Assembly: GCA_017443065.1 (NCBI GenBank)
Contig: JAFSPF010000091.1
Location: 1-52,422, forward strand
Source of the DNA: Lachnospiraceae bacterium
GTDB taxonomy: Bacteria > Bacillota > Clostridia > Lachnospirales > Lachnospiraceae
Length of the DNA stretch: 52,422 nucleotides
Reading direction: 5' to 3'
The position numbers and the translations under genes are program-made. The notes below the pieces were generated by a model. The model was given only the letters and a program-made list of their open reading frames with translations, was not told the DNA's origin and ran no database searches. Below are positions 1 through 8,767 of the stretch, in pieces (positions within the stretch are counted from its first letter, which is position 1; every line of letters begins with the position of its first letter).

Positions 1-222
1 GCAGGCGGCGGCACAAGTGTGACGGCACCCATGCCCGGCAACATCCTGGACGTGAAGGTGTCGAACGGCCAGGCGGTCAAAAAGGGCGACGTGCTGATGG
101 TGCTCGAAGCCATGAAGATGGAAAATGAGATCATGTCTCCCTGCGACGGCACGGTACAGGGCATCAGCGTCCAGAAGGGCGCTTCCGTCCAGTCCGGCCA
201 GATGCTGTGCTCTGTCGGCTGA
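1..222 (+). CDS. Biotin carrier subunit of a Na+-pumping decarboxylase (5' truncated)
   Basis: The frame is open from base 1, so the start lies outside the window. The 73 visible residues form a biotinyl/lipoyl domain with the EAMKMEN signature; the biotinylated lysine is the codon at 115-117. In this family the domain shuttles the carboxyl group from the alpha (carboxyltransferase) subunit to the membrane beta subunit. Genes for beta and alpha follow directly on the same strand, and the alpha gene has no biotin domain of its own, so this protein is its likely carrier. It could belong to an oxaloacetate, methylmalonyl-CoA or glutaconyl-CoA decarboxylase; the fragment alone cannot tell. Confidence 0.9.
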   Translation, partial: AGGGTSVTAPMPGNILDVKVSNGQAVKKGDVLMVLEAMKMENEIMSPCDGTVQGISVQKGASVQSGQMLCSVG

Positions 223-266
223 AAAAAGTACGGCTGACACGGTAGCATAATCGGAGGGACAACCAT

Positions 267-1568
267 ATGCTGGAATTCTTACAAACGACCGGATTTTATC
301 AATTATTCGGGGAGTTCATGAGCGGCGGATGGAAGAGCCTTGTCATGATCTGCGTTGCCTGCTTTCTGCTCTGGCTCGCGATCCACAAGGGCTTTGAACC
401 GCTGCTGCTCGTCGGTATCGCGACGGGTGCGCTGGTGACAAACCTTCCCGGTGCAAACCTGTATCATGTCGCGATGTGGGACGCCTATGCCTATGAATGT
501 CCGTATGACGCGGCCAATGACGCCATCTTATATGACGTGGAGAACGGCGTCGTCATAGACGAGGCAACGTATATCGCATCGCTGCCGGAAGGCGCGGCCG
601 AACCCGAAATCATCGAGGAACTCTCCTTTACGGACATCATTCATCACGGCGGACTTTTGGATATCCTTTATATCGGCGTCAAGGCGGGCTTATATCCCTG
701 TCTGATCTTTATGGGCATCGGGGCGATGACGGACTTCGGACCCTTGATTGCGAATCCGATCTCACTGCTGCTCGGAGCGGCGGCACAGCTGGGCATCTTC
801 ATGACCTACTTCGGCTGCGTGCTCTCCGGACTGTTCACACAGAAGCAGGGCGGTGCGATCGGCATCATCGGCGGTGCGGACGGCCCGACGGCCATCTTTA
901 CCGCCACAAGGCTGGCACCGGAGCTCCTCGGCGCGATCGCGGTGGCCGCGTATTCCTACATGGCCCTTGTGCCGGTGATACAGCCGCCGATCATGAAACT
1001 GCTCACAAGCGAAAAAGAGCGCAAGATCAAAATGAAGGAGCTCAGGCCCGTTTCACAGACGGAAAAAATCGTGTTCCCGATTGCCGTCATTATATTCGTC
1101 TCGCTCCTCGTGCCGAGCGCTGCACCTCTTGTGTGCTGCATCATGTTCGGTAACCTGCTTTCCGTCTGCGGTGTGACGGAGCGTCTGTCGAAGGCGGCAC
1201 AGAACGAGCTGATGAATATCGTGACGCTGTTCCTCGGCATCAGCGTAGGCGCGACAACCGTCGGCGAGCGTTTCTTAAGCGGACAGACGCTGGCCATCCT
1301 CGGCATGGGCATCGTGGCCTTCGGCTTCGGCACGGCGGGCGGCGTCGTCTTTGCCAAGATTTTGAACATTTTCGTGAAGAACAAGATCAATCCGCTGATC
1401 GGAAGCGCGGGTGTTTCCGCCGTTCCGATGGCGGCGCGCGTGTCCCAGAAGGTCGGCCAGGAAGCGGACCCGTCCAACTTCCTGCTGATGCATGCGATGG
1501 GACCGAACGTGGCGGGCGTCATCGGATCCGCGATTGCGGCCGGTGTGCTGATTGCTTTACTTGGTTAA
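267..1568 (+). CDS. oadB: Na+-translocating decarboxylase, beta subunit
   Basis: 433 residues, very hydrophobic, with the family signature [11 protein letters not shown] at about residues 206-216. The beta subunit decarboxylates carboxybiotin in the membrane and uses the energy to export Na+. The start ATG at 267 follows GGAGGG at 254-259. After the first membrane segments (about residues 20-60) there is an acidic stretch of about 60 residues (about 70-130, many Asp, Glu and Tyr) that I do not recognise from shorter family members; it may be an external loop. The gene lies between the biotin carrier and the alpha subunit. Substrate specificity is set by the alpha subunit, so the symbol means the family, not proven oxaloacetate use. 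Confidence 0.9.
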   Translation: MLEFLQTTGFYQLFGEFMSGGWKSLVMICVACFLLWLAIHKGFEPLLLVGIATGALVTNLPGANLYHVAMWDAYAYECPYDAANDAILYDVENGVVIDEATYIASLPEGAAEPEIIEELSFTDIIHHGGLLDILYIGVKAGLYPCLIFMGIGAMTDFGPLIANPISLLLGAAAQLGIFMTYFGCVLSGLFTQKQGGAIGIIGGADGPTAIFTATRLAPELLGAIAVAAYSYMALVPVIQPPIMKLLTSEKERKIKMKELRPVSQTEKIVFPIAVIIFVSLLVPSAAPLVCCIMFGNLLSVCGVTERLSKAAQNELMNIVTLFLGISVGATTVGERFLSGQTLAILGMGIVAFGFGTAGGVVFAKILNIFVKNKINPLIGSAGVSAVPMAARVSQKVGQEADPSNFLLMHAMGPNVAGVIGSAIAAGVLIALLG

Positions 1569-1586
1569 TGACAGGAGGTTTTCCTT

Positions 1587-3086
1587 ATGATCAATGATCT
1601 GCCTTTTGCAAATGACAAACCCTTATGCATCACGGACACGATCCTGCGTGACGCGCATCAGTCGCAGGCCGCGACGCGCATGCGCATTGAGGACATGATC
1701 CCCGCGCTGGAACAGCTGGACGAGATCGGCTACTGGTCCTTGGAGTGCTGGGGCGGTGCGACCTTTGACTCCTGCCTTCGTTTCTTGAACGAGGATCCCT
1801 GGGAGAGACTGCGCACGATCCGCAAGCACGTGAAGAAGACAAAGCTGCAGATGCTCTTCCGCGGCCAGAACATTCTGGGCTATAAGCATTACGCGGATGA
1901 TACGGTGGACCGCTTCTGCGCGAAGTCCATCGAGAACGGCATCGACGTGATCCGTATCTTTGACGCGCTGAATGACAAAAAGAATCTGGAGGCGGCCATC
2001 AAGTCCACAAAGAAATACGGCGGCTGGGTGGAAGCGGCCATGAGCTACACGATCTCCCCGATTCACGACGAAGAGTATTTCGTGAAGCTGGCGGTGGAGC
2101 TGGAGCAGATGGGCGCGGATTCCATCTGCATCAAGGACATGGCCTGTCTGATCCTGCCGGAGGTCGCCTACTCCCTGGTGAAGAAGCTGAAGGAGAAGGT
2201 GAAGGTACCGATCCACATGCACACGCACAACACGACGGGCACCGGCGACATGGTGAACCTGATGAGCGCCTATGCGGGCGTGGATATCGTGGACTGCGCG
2301 CTGTCGCCGCTGGCGAACGGCACGGCACAGCCCTCGACGGAATCCCTCGTCGTGACGCTACAGGGAACGCCGAGAGACACCGGCCTTGACATCAAGAAGT
2401 TCTCCGAGCCCGCGAAGCACTTCCGCAAGGTGGCGGATGAGCTCGTGCGCCGCGGGGACTTAAACCGCAAGGTCTTAAATGTCGATACGAACACGCTGCT
2501 CTATCAGGTGCCGGGCGGCATGCTCTCGAACCTCATGGGACAGCTGCATGACGCCGGCAAGGATGACCAGCTCTATGACGTGCTGGAGGAGATCCCGCGC
2601 GTGCGCAAGGAGTTCGGCTACATCCCGCTCGTCACGCCGACCAGCCAGATCGTCGGCACGCAGGCCGTGATGAACATCATCGCCGGCGAGCGTTACAAGA
2701 TGGTGCCGAAGGAATCCAAGGCGCTCTTAAAGGGAGAATACGGCACGGTGCCCGGCGAAATCGATGAAAGCATCCGGAAGAAATGCCTGACGGAGGAGGA
2801 ACTGAAGAACATCATCACCTGCCGTCCGGCGGACCTGATCGAGCCGGAGTTTGAAAAGTACAAGGAAGAATACAAGGATATCTGCCACACGGATGAGGAT
2901 GTGCTTTCCTGCGCGCTCTTCCCGCAGGTGGCGCCGAAGTTCCTCAAGTGGCGCGATGATCCGGAACACAATGAGCCGCCGGCAAAGCCGCTGGAACAGA
3001 TCCTTGCGGAAAAGGAAGGAAAGGCGGCCGCTGCCGCGCCGGACAACGCAGTGCGCACGCTGGTAATTGAAGACCTGAGCGCGTGA
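1587..3086 (+). CDS. oadA: Decarboxylase alpha subunit / pyruvate carboxylase subunit B (carboxyltransferase)
   Basis: 499 residues. The N-terminal HMGL-like TIM barrel begins with ITDTILRDAHQS (about residues 16-27), which carries the catalytic Asp and metal-binding region, and continues with RGQN and the metal-site motif HMHTHNT (about 210-216). A conserved carboxyltransferase domain follows to about 460. The protein ends in an Ala-rich tail without the biotin domain found in fused OadA proteins; the biotin is supplied by the separate gene at 1-222. It transfers CO2 from oxaloacetate, or a related acid, to biotin in the cytoplasm. SD is AGGAGG at 1572-1577. The stop overlaps the GTG start of the next gene, so the transporter is probably co-transcribed. 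Confidence 0.88.
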   Translation: MINDLPFANDKPLCITDTILRDAHQSQAATRMRIEDMIPALEQLDEIGYWSLECWGGATFDSCLRFLNEDPWERLRTIRKHVKKTKLQMLFRGQNILGYKHYADDTVDRFCAKSIENGIDVIRIFDALNDKKNLEAAIKSTKKYGGWVEAAMSYTISPIHDEEYFVKLAVELEQMGADSICIKDMACLILPEVAYSLVKKLKEKVKVPIHMHTHNTTGTGDMVNLMSAYAGVDIVDCALSPLANGTAQPSTESLVVTLQGTPRDTGLDIKKFSEPAKHFRKVADELVRRGDLNRKVLNVDTNTLLYQVPGGMLSNLMGQLHDAGKDDQLYDVLEEIPRVRKEFGYIPLVTPTSQIVGTQAVMNIIAGERYKMVPKESKALLKGEYGTVPGEIDESIRKKCLTEEELKNIITCRPADLIEPEFEKYKEEYKDICHTDEDVLSCALFPQVAPKFLKWRDDPEHNEPPAKPLEQILAEKEGKAAAAAPDNAVRTLVIEDLSA

Positions 3087-4648
3087 ACGAGGGACAGGAA
3101 AAGAAAGAAAAACTGAATTATCCGCAGACGGTCAAGATCGGCTTTGCCTTTTTTTCCATCAGCGCGTTCTGGCAGCTGTATAACGGCGTCATCCCGCCCA
3201 TCCTGACGAACACCTTCGGTATGAGCGAGACGGCTTCCGGCGTGATTATGGCCCTGGACAACATCCTGGCACTGTTCATGCTGCCGCTGTTCGGTTCGCT
3301 CTCGGACAAATGCAGATCGCAGCTGGGAAGGCGCAAGCCATTTATCCTGATCGGCACGATCGCGGCCGTGGCCCTGATGCAGTTCATCCCCATGATGGAC
3401 AACCGCTTCGCGGCGACGGGATTGGCCGGCTTCCGCGTGGCCTTTATCGTGATTCTGCTCCTGCTGCTGATCGCGATGGGCACCTACCGTGCGCCGGCCG
3501 TGGCGCTGATGCCGGACATGACACCGAAGGAGCTGCGCTCGAAGGGCAACGCCATCATCAACCTGATGGGGGCGCTCGGCGCGATCATCTATCTGCTGAT
3601 TACGACACTCCTCTATTCCGGAAAACTTTTCATGGATGACAAGGGGCATGTGGATTACACCCTGCTCTTTGTGATTGTGGCGATGCTGATGATCGGGGCG
3701 CTCCTTGTCGTGATGTTGACGGTGAAGGAGCCGGTGCAGGAGCGGCCGGCGGAGGAAGCGTCCGCGGAGACATTGCCGGCCGTGGCGGAGGAGGCCGCGG
3801 CACCTGAGGAGGTATCCGCAGCAGTCGTTGCCGCGGAACAGAACGCGTCTCCTGCGGAACAGCCCGCAAAGGAATCCCACAAGCTCCCGAAGGATGTGCG
3901 CAGGAGCTTCCTGTTTCTCCTCGCCACCATCTTATTGTGGTTTATGTCTTACAATGCCATCGAGACCTGGTACACCAGTTATGCGGGACGCGTCTGGGGC
4001 ATGACGATCGGAACGGCCTCGGCCTGTCTGACGGTCATCACGGTCGGGATGATTATTACCTATATTCCCGCAGCGTTCCTTGCGTCGAAGATCGGCCGCA
4101 GGAAGACGGTTCTTGCGGGACTGTTTCTGGAGATCGTTCCCTCCCTTACGGTGTTTATTTATACCCTTGTTGCGGATTCCATGCAGCGGAAGGCATATCT
4201 TTCACAGATGGCAACGGATGTCCTGCAGGAGGGCGGCCTGTTCGGCGTCTCTGAAATGACCGCCGTACCGTCCGTGCTGTTCGGCTCTTATGAGGAAGCA
4301 AACGCCGTGTATCTTGCCGGCGGTTTTCATCCGGCGATGTTTGCGGTGCTGTCGCTCTTCGGCATCGGTGCCGCGCTGATCAACGTGAACACGCTGCCGA
4401 TGGTGGTGGACATGTGCGCGGAGTCGGATGTCGGTAAATACACGGGCTATTATTACACCGCCAGCATGGCGGCGCAGATCGCGACACCGGTGCTGGCCGG
4501 CTGGTTCCTGGATCATGTCGGCTACTTCACGCTCTTCCTCTATGTCGCCGTCTTCGTGGGCGGCGCCATCGCGACGATGTGGTTCGTGCGCCATGGCGAC
4601 ACGACGCGCACGGCCGTCAAGGGACTGGAGGTATTTGAGGAAATGTAA
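3083..4648 (+). CDS. MFS transporter, GPH/SLC45-like
   Basis: 521 residues with about twelve hydrophobic segments. The loop between segments 2 and 3 has SLSDKCRSQLGRRKPFI, the MFS signature in the form seen in glycoside/sugar-cation symporters of the GPH/SLC45 type. The central cytoplasmic loop is enlarged (about residues 215-270) and rich in Ala, Glu and Pro, with low complexity. The GTG start overlaps the stop of the alpha subunit (GTGA), indicating translational coupling. A sodium symporter downstream of a sodium pump would be logical, but the substrate and coupling ion cannot be read from the sequence. Confidence 0.8.
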   Translation: MNEGQEKKEKLNYPQTVKIGFAFFSISAFWQLYNGVIPPILTNTFGMSETASGVIMALDNILALFMLPLFGSLSDKCRSQLGRRKPFILIGTIAAVALMQFIPMMDNRFAATGLAGFRVAFIVILLLLLIAMGTYRAPAVALMPDMTPKELRSKGNAIINLMGALGAIIYLLITTLLYSGKLFMDDKGHVDYTLLFVIVAMLMIGALLVVMLTVKEPVQERPAEEASAETLPAVAEEAAAPEEVSAAVVAAEQNASPAEQPAKESHKLPKDVRRSFLFLLATILLWFMSYNAIETWYTSYAGRVWGMTIGTASACLTVITVGMIITYIPAAFLASKIGRRKTVLAGLFLEIVPSLTVFIYTLVADSMQRKAYLSQMATDVLQEGGLFGVSEMTAVPSVLFGSYEEANAVYLAGGFHPAMFAVLSLFGIGAALINVNTLPMVVDMCAESDVGKYTGYYYTASMAAQIATPVLAGWFLDHVGYFTLFLYVAVFVGGAIATMWFVRHGDTTRTAVKGLEVFEEM

Positions 4649-4650
4649 TT

Positions 4651-4776
4651 CTGCCGTGCCCGGTGGCTGCATGATTTCCTCTGAGCGGCTTGTGCGCCAT
4701 GGAGCCGAGACCGAGGCTCGGCGGAATGCTTGGCGCAATAGAGCGAAGAGGAAACATCAGTCACCGAGGCAGGCAG
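4651..4776. repeat. Long imperfect hairpin in an intergenic gap
   Basis: The gap between the transporter and the EAL gene folds almost completely on itself. The left arm at about 4652-4709 pairs with the right arm at about 4715-4776 around a loop of a few bases. Paired blocks (CTCGGC, GGCGCA, AGAGGAAA, CACCG) are separated by small internal loops. The right arm carries AGGCTCG..GAATGCT..GCGCA, a core also found at 36679-36696 and 17990-18004. There is no T run, so it is not a standard terminator. Confidence 0.6.
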
Positions 4777-4801
4777 TTCACAATCCTAAGGTATTGCAGA
4801 T

Positions 4802-6463
4802 ATGGCAGAACGAAGCGTCAGAACAATCGACCGCGTCTATGACAACTTCGCGCTGAGCACGCAGTCCAGGGCGTTCTTTGTGTATGACATCCGGGCGGAT
4901 TACGCCAGGTGGTCTCTGGCCGCGCTGGATCAGTTCGCGCTGAAGGGAGAGTATCTGTCGGGCGCGAACGCGGCGTATGAGAGGAACATTCACCCGGAGG
5001 ACCTGGACGCGTACCGCAAGACCTTTGCGGAAATGAAACGCGGCGAGCAGCCGCGCTATGCGCTGTCCCTGCGCGTGAAGGACAAGTCCGGCGAATACGT
5101 GACCTGCGACTGCAAGGCCTTTATCGTCAGGGATTACGCGAACCGCCCCGCCTACTTTTCCGTTTCGGTGATGAACCGCGGGCGCAACGCGCAGCTGGAC
5201 ACGGTGACATCCCTGCCCAACCGCTATGAGTATTACCGCGCCTTGCGCGAAAAACAGGAATACAAGAAAAAAACACTGACGCTCCTGCTCGGCACGACGA
5301 ACTTTGTCTCCATCAACCGCCTGTACGGCTATGAGATCGGCAACCGCGTGCTGAAGCTGCTGTCGGACGGTCTCTTAAAGGAGCTCGGCACCAAGGGCAC
5401 GGCCTACCGCGCCCAGGGCGCAAGCGTCCTCGTGCTGTCCCAGGACATGACGCCGGATACGGCGCGGGAATTCTACAGCCGGCTGCGGCAGCTCGCAAGG
5501 TCAAAGATCCTTGTGGACGGCGTGCAGGTGCCGGTGGAGCTGGCCGGCGGCGCGGTGGAGCTGGATGACTTTGAGGTGGATGAGCACACGGTCTATACCT
5601 GTGCGCGTTACGCGCTGGAGCAATCGACGCGCGGCCGCGGCAAAAACCTGGTCATCATCCGCAACGATCATGTCGGTGATACGAACAAGACCCTTGCAGT
5701 GATCAACGCGATGCGGACGGGCATCGTCAAAAACTGCGAGGGCTTTTATCTCAGCTATCAGCCGCTGGTGAGCGCACAGACCAACATGCTCGAGGGCGTG
5801 GAGGTGCTGCTGCGGTATGAGAATCCGAAATTCGGCAAGGTCGCGCCCGCGCTTTTTCTGCCGGCGCTGGAAAAGGATGACGAGTTCAGCCGCTTAGGCT
5901 ACTGGATCATCGAGCAGGCCTGTAAGGAAGGCAAGGAGCTGCTCACGCTCTTCCCCGATCTGATGCTGCACATCAATCTGGATTATGTGCAGCTGGAGGA
6001 GCCGCGCTTCCGGCATACGATGCTGGACATCTTAAAGCGCACGGATTTTCCGGGCAAAAACATCTGCTTTGAGCTGACGGAAAACTGCAAGCAGCTGCCG
6101 CCGCTCTTTTTGAAGGACGAGGTGCTGTTCTTAAAGGGCTGCAACATCAAGACGGCACTGGACGGCAGCTGTATGACAAGTCTCAATCTGATCCGCGAGC
6201 TGCCGGTGGACATGATCAAGGTGGACCGCGAGATCATCACGGGCATCGAACGGAATCCGGTGGACCAGTACATGCTGGAGGCCGTCACGGGCTTTGCGCG
6301 CAAGATGAACATCCGCGTGGCGATCGAGGGCGTGGAGACGGAGTCCATGAAAAACTTTTTGAGGAAGTTTCCGGCAAGCACCTACCAGGGGTATTATTAT
6401 TCGGAGCCGGTCAGGCTGCGCGAGCTGAAGGAGCTGCCGCTGTTCCGCGTCTCACACGCATAA
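4802..6463 (+). CDS. Degenerate GGDEF-EAL domain protein
   Basis: 553 residues. About 1-125 resemble a PAS-like sensor region. About 135-290 form a GGDEF fold that keeps the DTVTSLPNR entry motif, but the active-site loop reads AQGASVL, so no cyclase activity is expected. About 300-545 form an EAL domain. The EAL motif is EVL (E334), and N392, E424, K473, E509 and the QGYYYSEP tail are present. The loop normally DDFGTG is DGSC (D454, G455), so one metal-ligand Asp and the loop-6 motif are lost. I infer weak or no phosphodiesterase activity and a possible role as a c-di-GMP sensor or protein partner. No membrane segment is seen. The thioesterase gene follows 12 bases later. Confidence 0.8.
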   Translation: MAERSVRTIDRVYDNFALSTQSRAFFVYDIRADYARWSLAALDQFALKGEYLSGANAAYERNIHPEDLDAYRKTFAEMKRGEQPRYALSLRVKDKSGEYVTCDCKAFIVRDYANRPAYFSVSVMNRGRNAQLDTVTSLPNRYEYYRALREKQEYKKKTLTLLLGTTNFVSINRLYGYEIGNRVLKLLSDGLLKELGTKGTAYRAQGASVLVLSQDMTPDTAREFYSRLRQLARSKILVDGVQVPVELAGGAVELDDFEVDEHTVYTCARYALEQSTRGRGKNLVIIRNDHVGDTNKTLAVINAMRTGIVKNCEGFYLSYQPLVSAQTNMLEGVEVLLRYENPKFGKVAPALFLPALEKDDEFSRLGYWIIEQACKEGKELLTLFPDLMLHINLDYVQLEEPRFRHTMLDILKRTDFPGKNICFELTENCKQLPPLFLKDEVLFLKGCNIKTALDGSCMTSLNLIRELPVDMIKVDREIITGIERNPVDQYMLEAVTGFARKMNIRVAIEGVETESMKNFLRKFPASTYQGYYYSEPVRLRELKELPLFRVSHA

Positions 6464-6475
6464 TCAGGAGGAAGC

Positions 6476-6964
6476 ATGACTTTAGAGAGAATCATCCAGT
6501 TCCGGACCTTACATAACCGCTTCATGCAGATGCTCGGCATCCGCGTGCTGGAAGTGGAGGAAGGATATGCAAAATGCGAGATGCCGGTACAGGAGGATTT
6601 TTACAATCCGAACGGTTCCGTGCACGGCGGCGTGATCTTTACGCTGGCGGACTGTGTCGGCGGTTATGCCGCTGCCACGTACGGTATGCGCTGTACGACG
6701 CTGGACGCGAACATCAGCTACCTGAAGCCCGCGATCGGTTCCAAGGTGTTGTACGGGGAAGCGAAGGAAGTGAAGCGCGGAAGGACGGTGCTGGTGTTTG
6801 ATGTTTATGTGACGGATGATACGGGGCTGCTGATCGCCAAGAGTACCGTTACTTATTACAACCTCGGCGTACCGATCCCGGAAACGGAGGAGGAAGAGGA
6901 TAACCTGAAGGAGAAGCGCGAAAAAAACGCCGCTCAGGGAAGAGCGGCGCAACAGGCAGAGTAA
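6476..6964 (+). CDS. PaaI-family hotdog thioesterase
   Basis: 162 residues with the hotdog thioesterase signature NPNGSVHGGVIFTLAD at about residues 42-57, including the catalytic Asp and the HGG turn. Family members hydrolyse acyl-CoA or aryl-CoA thioesters in the cytoplasm. SD AGGAGG precedes the ATG. The last 25 or so residues are low-complexity Glu/Lys/Ala/Gln and lie beyond the usual hotdog fold; the DNA encoding them contains the minus-strand terminator of perR. The substrate is unknown. It is probably in one operon with the EAL protein. Confidence 0.85.
   Translation: MTLERIIQFRTLHNRFMQMLGIRVLEVEEGYAKCEMPVQEDFYNPNGSVHGGVIFTLADCVGGYAAATYGMRCTTLDANISYLKPAIGSKVLYGEAKEVKRGRTVLVFDVYVTDDTGLLIAKSTVTYYNLGVPIPETEEEEDNLKEKREKNAAQGRAAQQAE
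6921..6949 (-). terminator. perR terminator inside the thioesterase 3' end
   Basis: Read on the minus strand, an 8-bp stem (GAGCGGCG/CGCCGCTC at 6942-6949 and 6928-6935) is followed at once by seven T (6927-6921). It sits 34 bases past the perR stop and inside the last codons of the convergent thioesterase gene. Confidence 0.8.
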
Positions 6965-6982
6965 CAGGAGAGGATATCCTCA

Positions 6983-7375
6983 TCATTCTTCCTGCGCCGC
7001 AAGGCAGTGCGCGCAAAGCCCGCGGAAGGTGATGATGTGACCGGTGATTTTACCGCCGGAGATTTCCTCCGCCTCCGCCACCAGCGCTTCATCCGGTGTG
7101 AGCATGAGATCCTCCACCGCGCCGCACTGTTCGCAGATCAGATGCGCATGGTCATCCGTCAGCGGATCAAAATGTACCGTGCCGTCGCCGATCTCCACCT
7201 TTGTGAGCTCGCCCATCTGCGTCAGCAGCATGAGATTGCGGTAAACGGTACCGAGGGAGATGTTGGGAATCTCCTTGCGTACATTCATATATACGACATC
7301 GGCGGTTGGGTGATCCGTCCTCGTCTTCATAAAGTTCCGGATGATTTCCCGCTGCCGGCTGTACTTCAAAGCCAT
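6983..7375 (-). CDS. perR: Fur-family repressor, PerR-like
   Basis: 130 residues with the Fur layout. A winged helix at about 1-80 holds the recognition-helix motif ISLGTVYRNL. The metal-binding dimerisation domain has DDHAHLIC and two CxxC pairs (CEQC, CAHC) for the structural zinc. PerR proteins sense peroxide through Fe-catalysed His oxidation; Fur and Zur share the fold, so the PerR call rests on overall resemblance and the anaerobic context. SD AGAGG lies seven bases before the ATG. A perfect 7-1-7 palindrome lies between the promoter and the start, so autorepression is likely. The gene is convergent with the thioesterase. Confidence 0.8.
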   Translation of the reverse strand: MALKYSRQREIIRNFMKTRTDHPTADVVYMNVRKEIPNISLGTVYRNLMLLTQMGELTKVEIGDGTVHFDPLTDDHAHLICEQCGAVEDLMLTPDEALVAEAEEISGGKITGHIITFRGLCAHCLAAQEE

Positions 7376-7397
7376 GAAAAATACCTCTCTTCGCGCT

Positions 7398-7412
7398 TAT
7401 TAGTAACTAATA
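7398..7412. promoter_or_regulatory. Fur/PerR-type operator
   Basis: TATTAGTAACTAATA is a perfect 7-1-7 inverted repeat, the geometry of Fur, PerR and Zur boxes. It begins ten bases downstream of the perR -10 box, so a bound repressor would block initiation. Confidence 0.75.
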
Positions 7413-7422
7413 CTACTATTAC

Positions 7423-7451
7423 ATCATATACGCGGAGAGCGGGAAAGTCAA
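7423..7451 (-). promoter_or_regulatory. Sigma-A promoter of perR
   Basis: On the minus strand, TTGACT (7451-7446), a 17-base spacer, then TATGAT (7428-7423). The expected transcript start is near 7416, next to the operator. Confidence 0.75.
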
Positions 7452-7463
7452 GTAAAAGAGGGG

Positions 7464-7492
7464 CTAAAGAAAAACGGATTTTCCGCCGATAT
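7464..7492 (+). promoter_or_regulatory. Sigma-28 (SigD)-like promoter
   Basis: CTAAA (7464-7468), then 16 bases, then GCCGATAT (7485-7492). This matches the motility sigma-factor consensus closely; the spacer is one base longer than the usual form. It points toward the V-ATPase operon, whose first start codon is 169 bases downstream. Confidence 0.5.
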
Positions 7493-7575
7493 AGTATTTT
7501 GTGGTGTACTTTTTTCACATTATTAGCGCATAACAGGCAAATTGCATAGATAATTTCAAAAAATCATCTTTTTTA

Positions 7576-7604
7576 TTGTAAATTTTTAACTTTTATTCTA
7601 AAAT
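7576..7604 (+). promoter_or_regulatory. Sigma-A promoter of the V-ATPase operon
   Basis: TTGTAA (7576-7581), a 17-base spacer and TAAAAT (7599-7604), in an AT-rich stretch about 55 bases before the first gene of the operon. Confidence 0.65.
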
Positions 7605-7660
7605 ATACATTGTCGTTATGTGATCCGGCGCACACGCGCTGAAGATAAAAGGAGGTGCCA

Positions 7661-8221
7661 ATGGAATTACAGATTCAGGATCTTGTTTCCTCGATCCGGA
7701 AAGAGGGGCTGGATGCGGCCAACGCCGAAGCGGAATCCATTCTTGCCGAGGCAAAGAAAAAAGCCGGCGCGATCGTAGAGGACGCAAAGGCTGAGGCACA
7801 ACAGTACAAGGATACCGCCTCAAAGGAAATCGCCATTCTGAAAGAAAGTGCGGAGGTGGGTACCGAGCAGGCCAAACGGGATGCGGTTCTCGCATTCAAA
7901 TCGGAAATCCAGGCGGAATTCGAAAAGATTCTTGCGGCGGACATCGGCAAGGAGTTGTCCGGTGACGGACTGGCGAAGCTGATCCGTGCGGCGGTCGCCG
8001 GCGAAAACGTCGGGGATTATGCCGTGGAGGTTTCCGAGGTGAGCGACAGGCTCAAAAAGGAGCTGGCCGAAGAAATCAAGAACGGACTGGAGATCAGGCC
8101 GACGAAGGGCGTGCAGCAGGGATTCCGTCTGGCAGCAAAGGACGGTTCCGGTTTCTTTGATGTCACCGATGAGGGCATCATGGAAATGCTGATGCCGCAC
8201 TTCAGAAATCTGGAGTTTTAA
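7661..8221 (+). CDS. ntpE: V/A-type ATPase subunit E (peripheral stalk)
   Basis: 186 residues. The N-terminal 70 or so are Ala/Glu/Lys-rich and helical, as expected for the stalk coiled coil; the C-terminal part is the globular head that binds the catalytic hexamer. The ATG at 7661 is preferred over the in-frame GTG at 7655 because GGAGG (7651-7655) is correctly spaced for it. It is first in a seven-gene operon, and its identity rests on position as well as on composition, since subunit E diverges strongly. Confidence 0.82.
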   Translation: MELQIQDLVSSIRKEGLDAANAEAESILAEAKKKAGAIVEDAKAEAQQYKDTASKEIAILKESAEVGTEQAKRDAVLAFKSEIQAEFEKILAADIGKELSGDGLAKLIRAAVAGENVGDYAVEVSEVSDRLKKELAEEIKNGLEIRPTKGVQQGFRLAAKDGSGFFDVTDEGIMEMLMPHFRNLEF

Positions 8222-8236
8222 CAAAAGGAGGACGGT

Positions 8237-8758
8237 ATGGCTTCGTATTATTATCTGATATCAAGCCTGCCCGAACTCAGAGCCGACGGGGACATGCCGC
8301 TCAGCTATGAGCAGTTTCTCGGGCTCTGTCAGTCCAACGTGAGCGAAGAAAACATGGAGCTGCTCAGGAACCTGACCCTGATTTCCGAGGAGGGACCGCT
8401 CGTGAAAGAGTGGGGCACCTTTTACCGGATGCTGGTGAAGGAGCTTGCGCATCAGCGGAGCCTGAATCTTGGCAGGAATTATACGACCGTTTACGAAAAG
8501 GACGGTCTGATTGCCCAGGCCGTATCCGCGGCGATGAGCGCAAAGAATCCGCTGGAGGCGGAACGGGTGCTTCTGGAATACGAATTCGATACCCTGGATT
8601 CGCTCGTGGGACTGCACATGTTTGACGATTACGTGTTGTTCGGATATGCAATCAAGTTAAAGCTTTTGGAGCGTCTGACCAGCTTTGAGCAGGAAAAAGG
8701 GAAGACGGAATTCACGACTCTTCTCGACGGCATACAACAAAGCGTATACAGTTTATAG
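8237..8758 (+). CDS. DUF2764-type V-ATPase operon protein
   Basis: 173 residues, mostly helical, beginning MASYYYLISSLPEL. Proteins of this type sit between subunits E and A in the V-ATPase operons of spirochaetes, Bacteroidetes and Chlamydia, which lack a recognisable subunit C gene. The same position here, and the absence of genes for C, F and G, support the assignment. A role as a replacement for central-stalk subunit C has been suggested but is not visible in the sequence. SD AAGGAGG lies upstream; the next gene starts nine bases after the stop. Confidence 0.75.
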   Translation: MASYYYLISSLPELRADGDMPLSYEQFLGLCQSNVSEENMELLRNLTLISEEGPLVKEWGTFYRMLVKELAHQRSLNLGRNYTTVYEKDGLIAQAVSAAMSAKNPLEAERVLLEYEFDTLDSLVGLHMFDDYVLFGYAIKLKLLERLTSFEQEKGKTEFTTLLDGIQQSVYSL

Positions 8759-8767
8759 GAGACGAAA

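Noticed and set aside
2693-3880. Minus-strand open frame across oadA and the transporter
   Set aside because: Arg/His-rich antisense shadow; both genes on the plus strand have clear family motifs.
6970-6981. 12-base palindrome GAGGATATCCTC between the thioesterase and perR
   Set aside because: It lies at the convergent 3' ends, away from promoters; probably chance.
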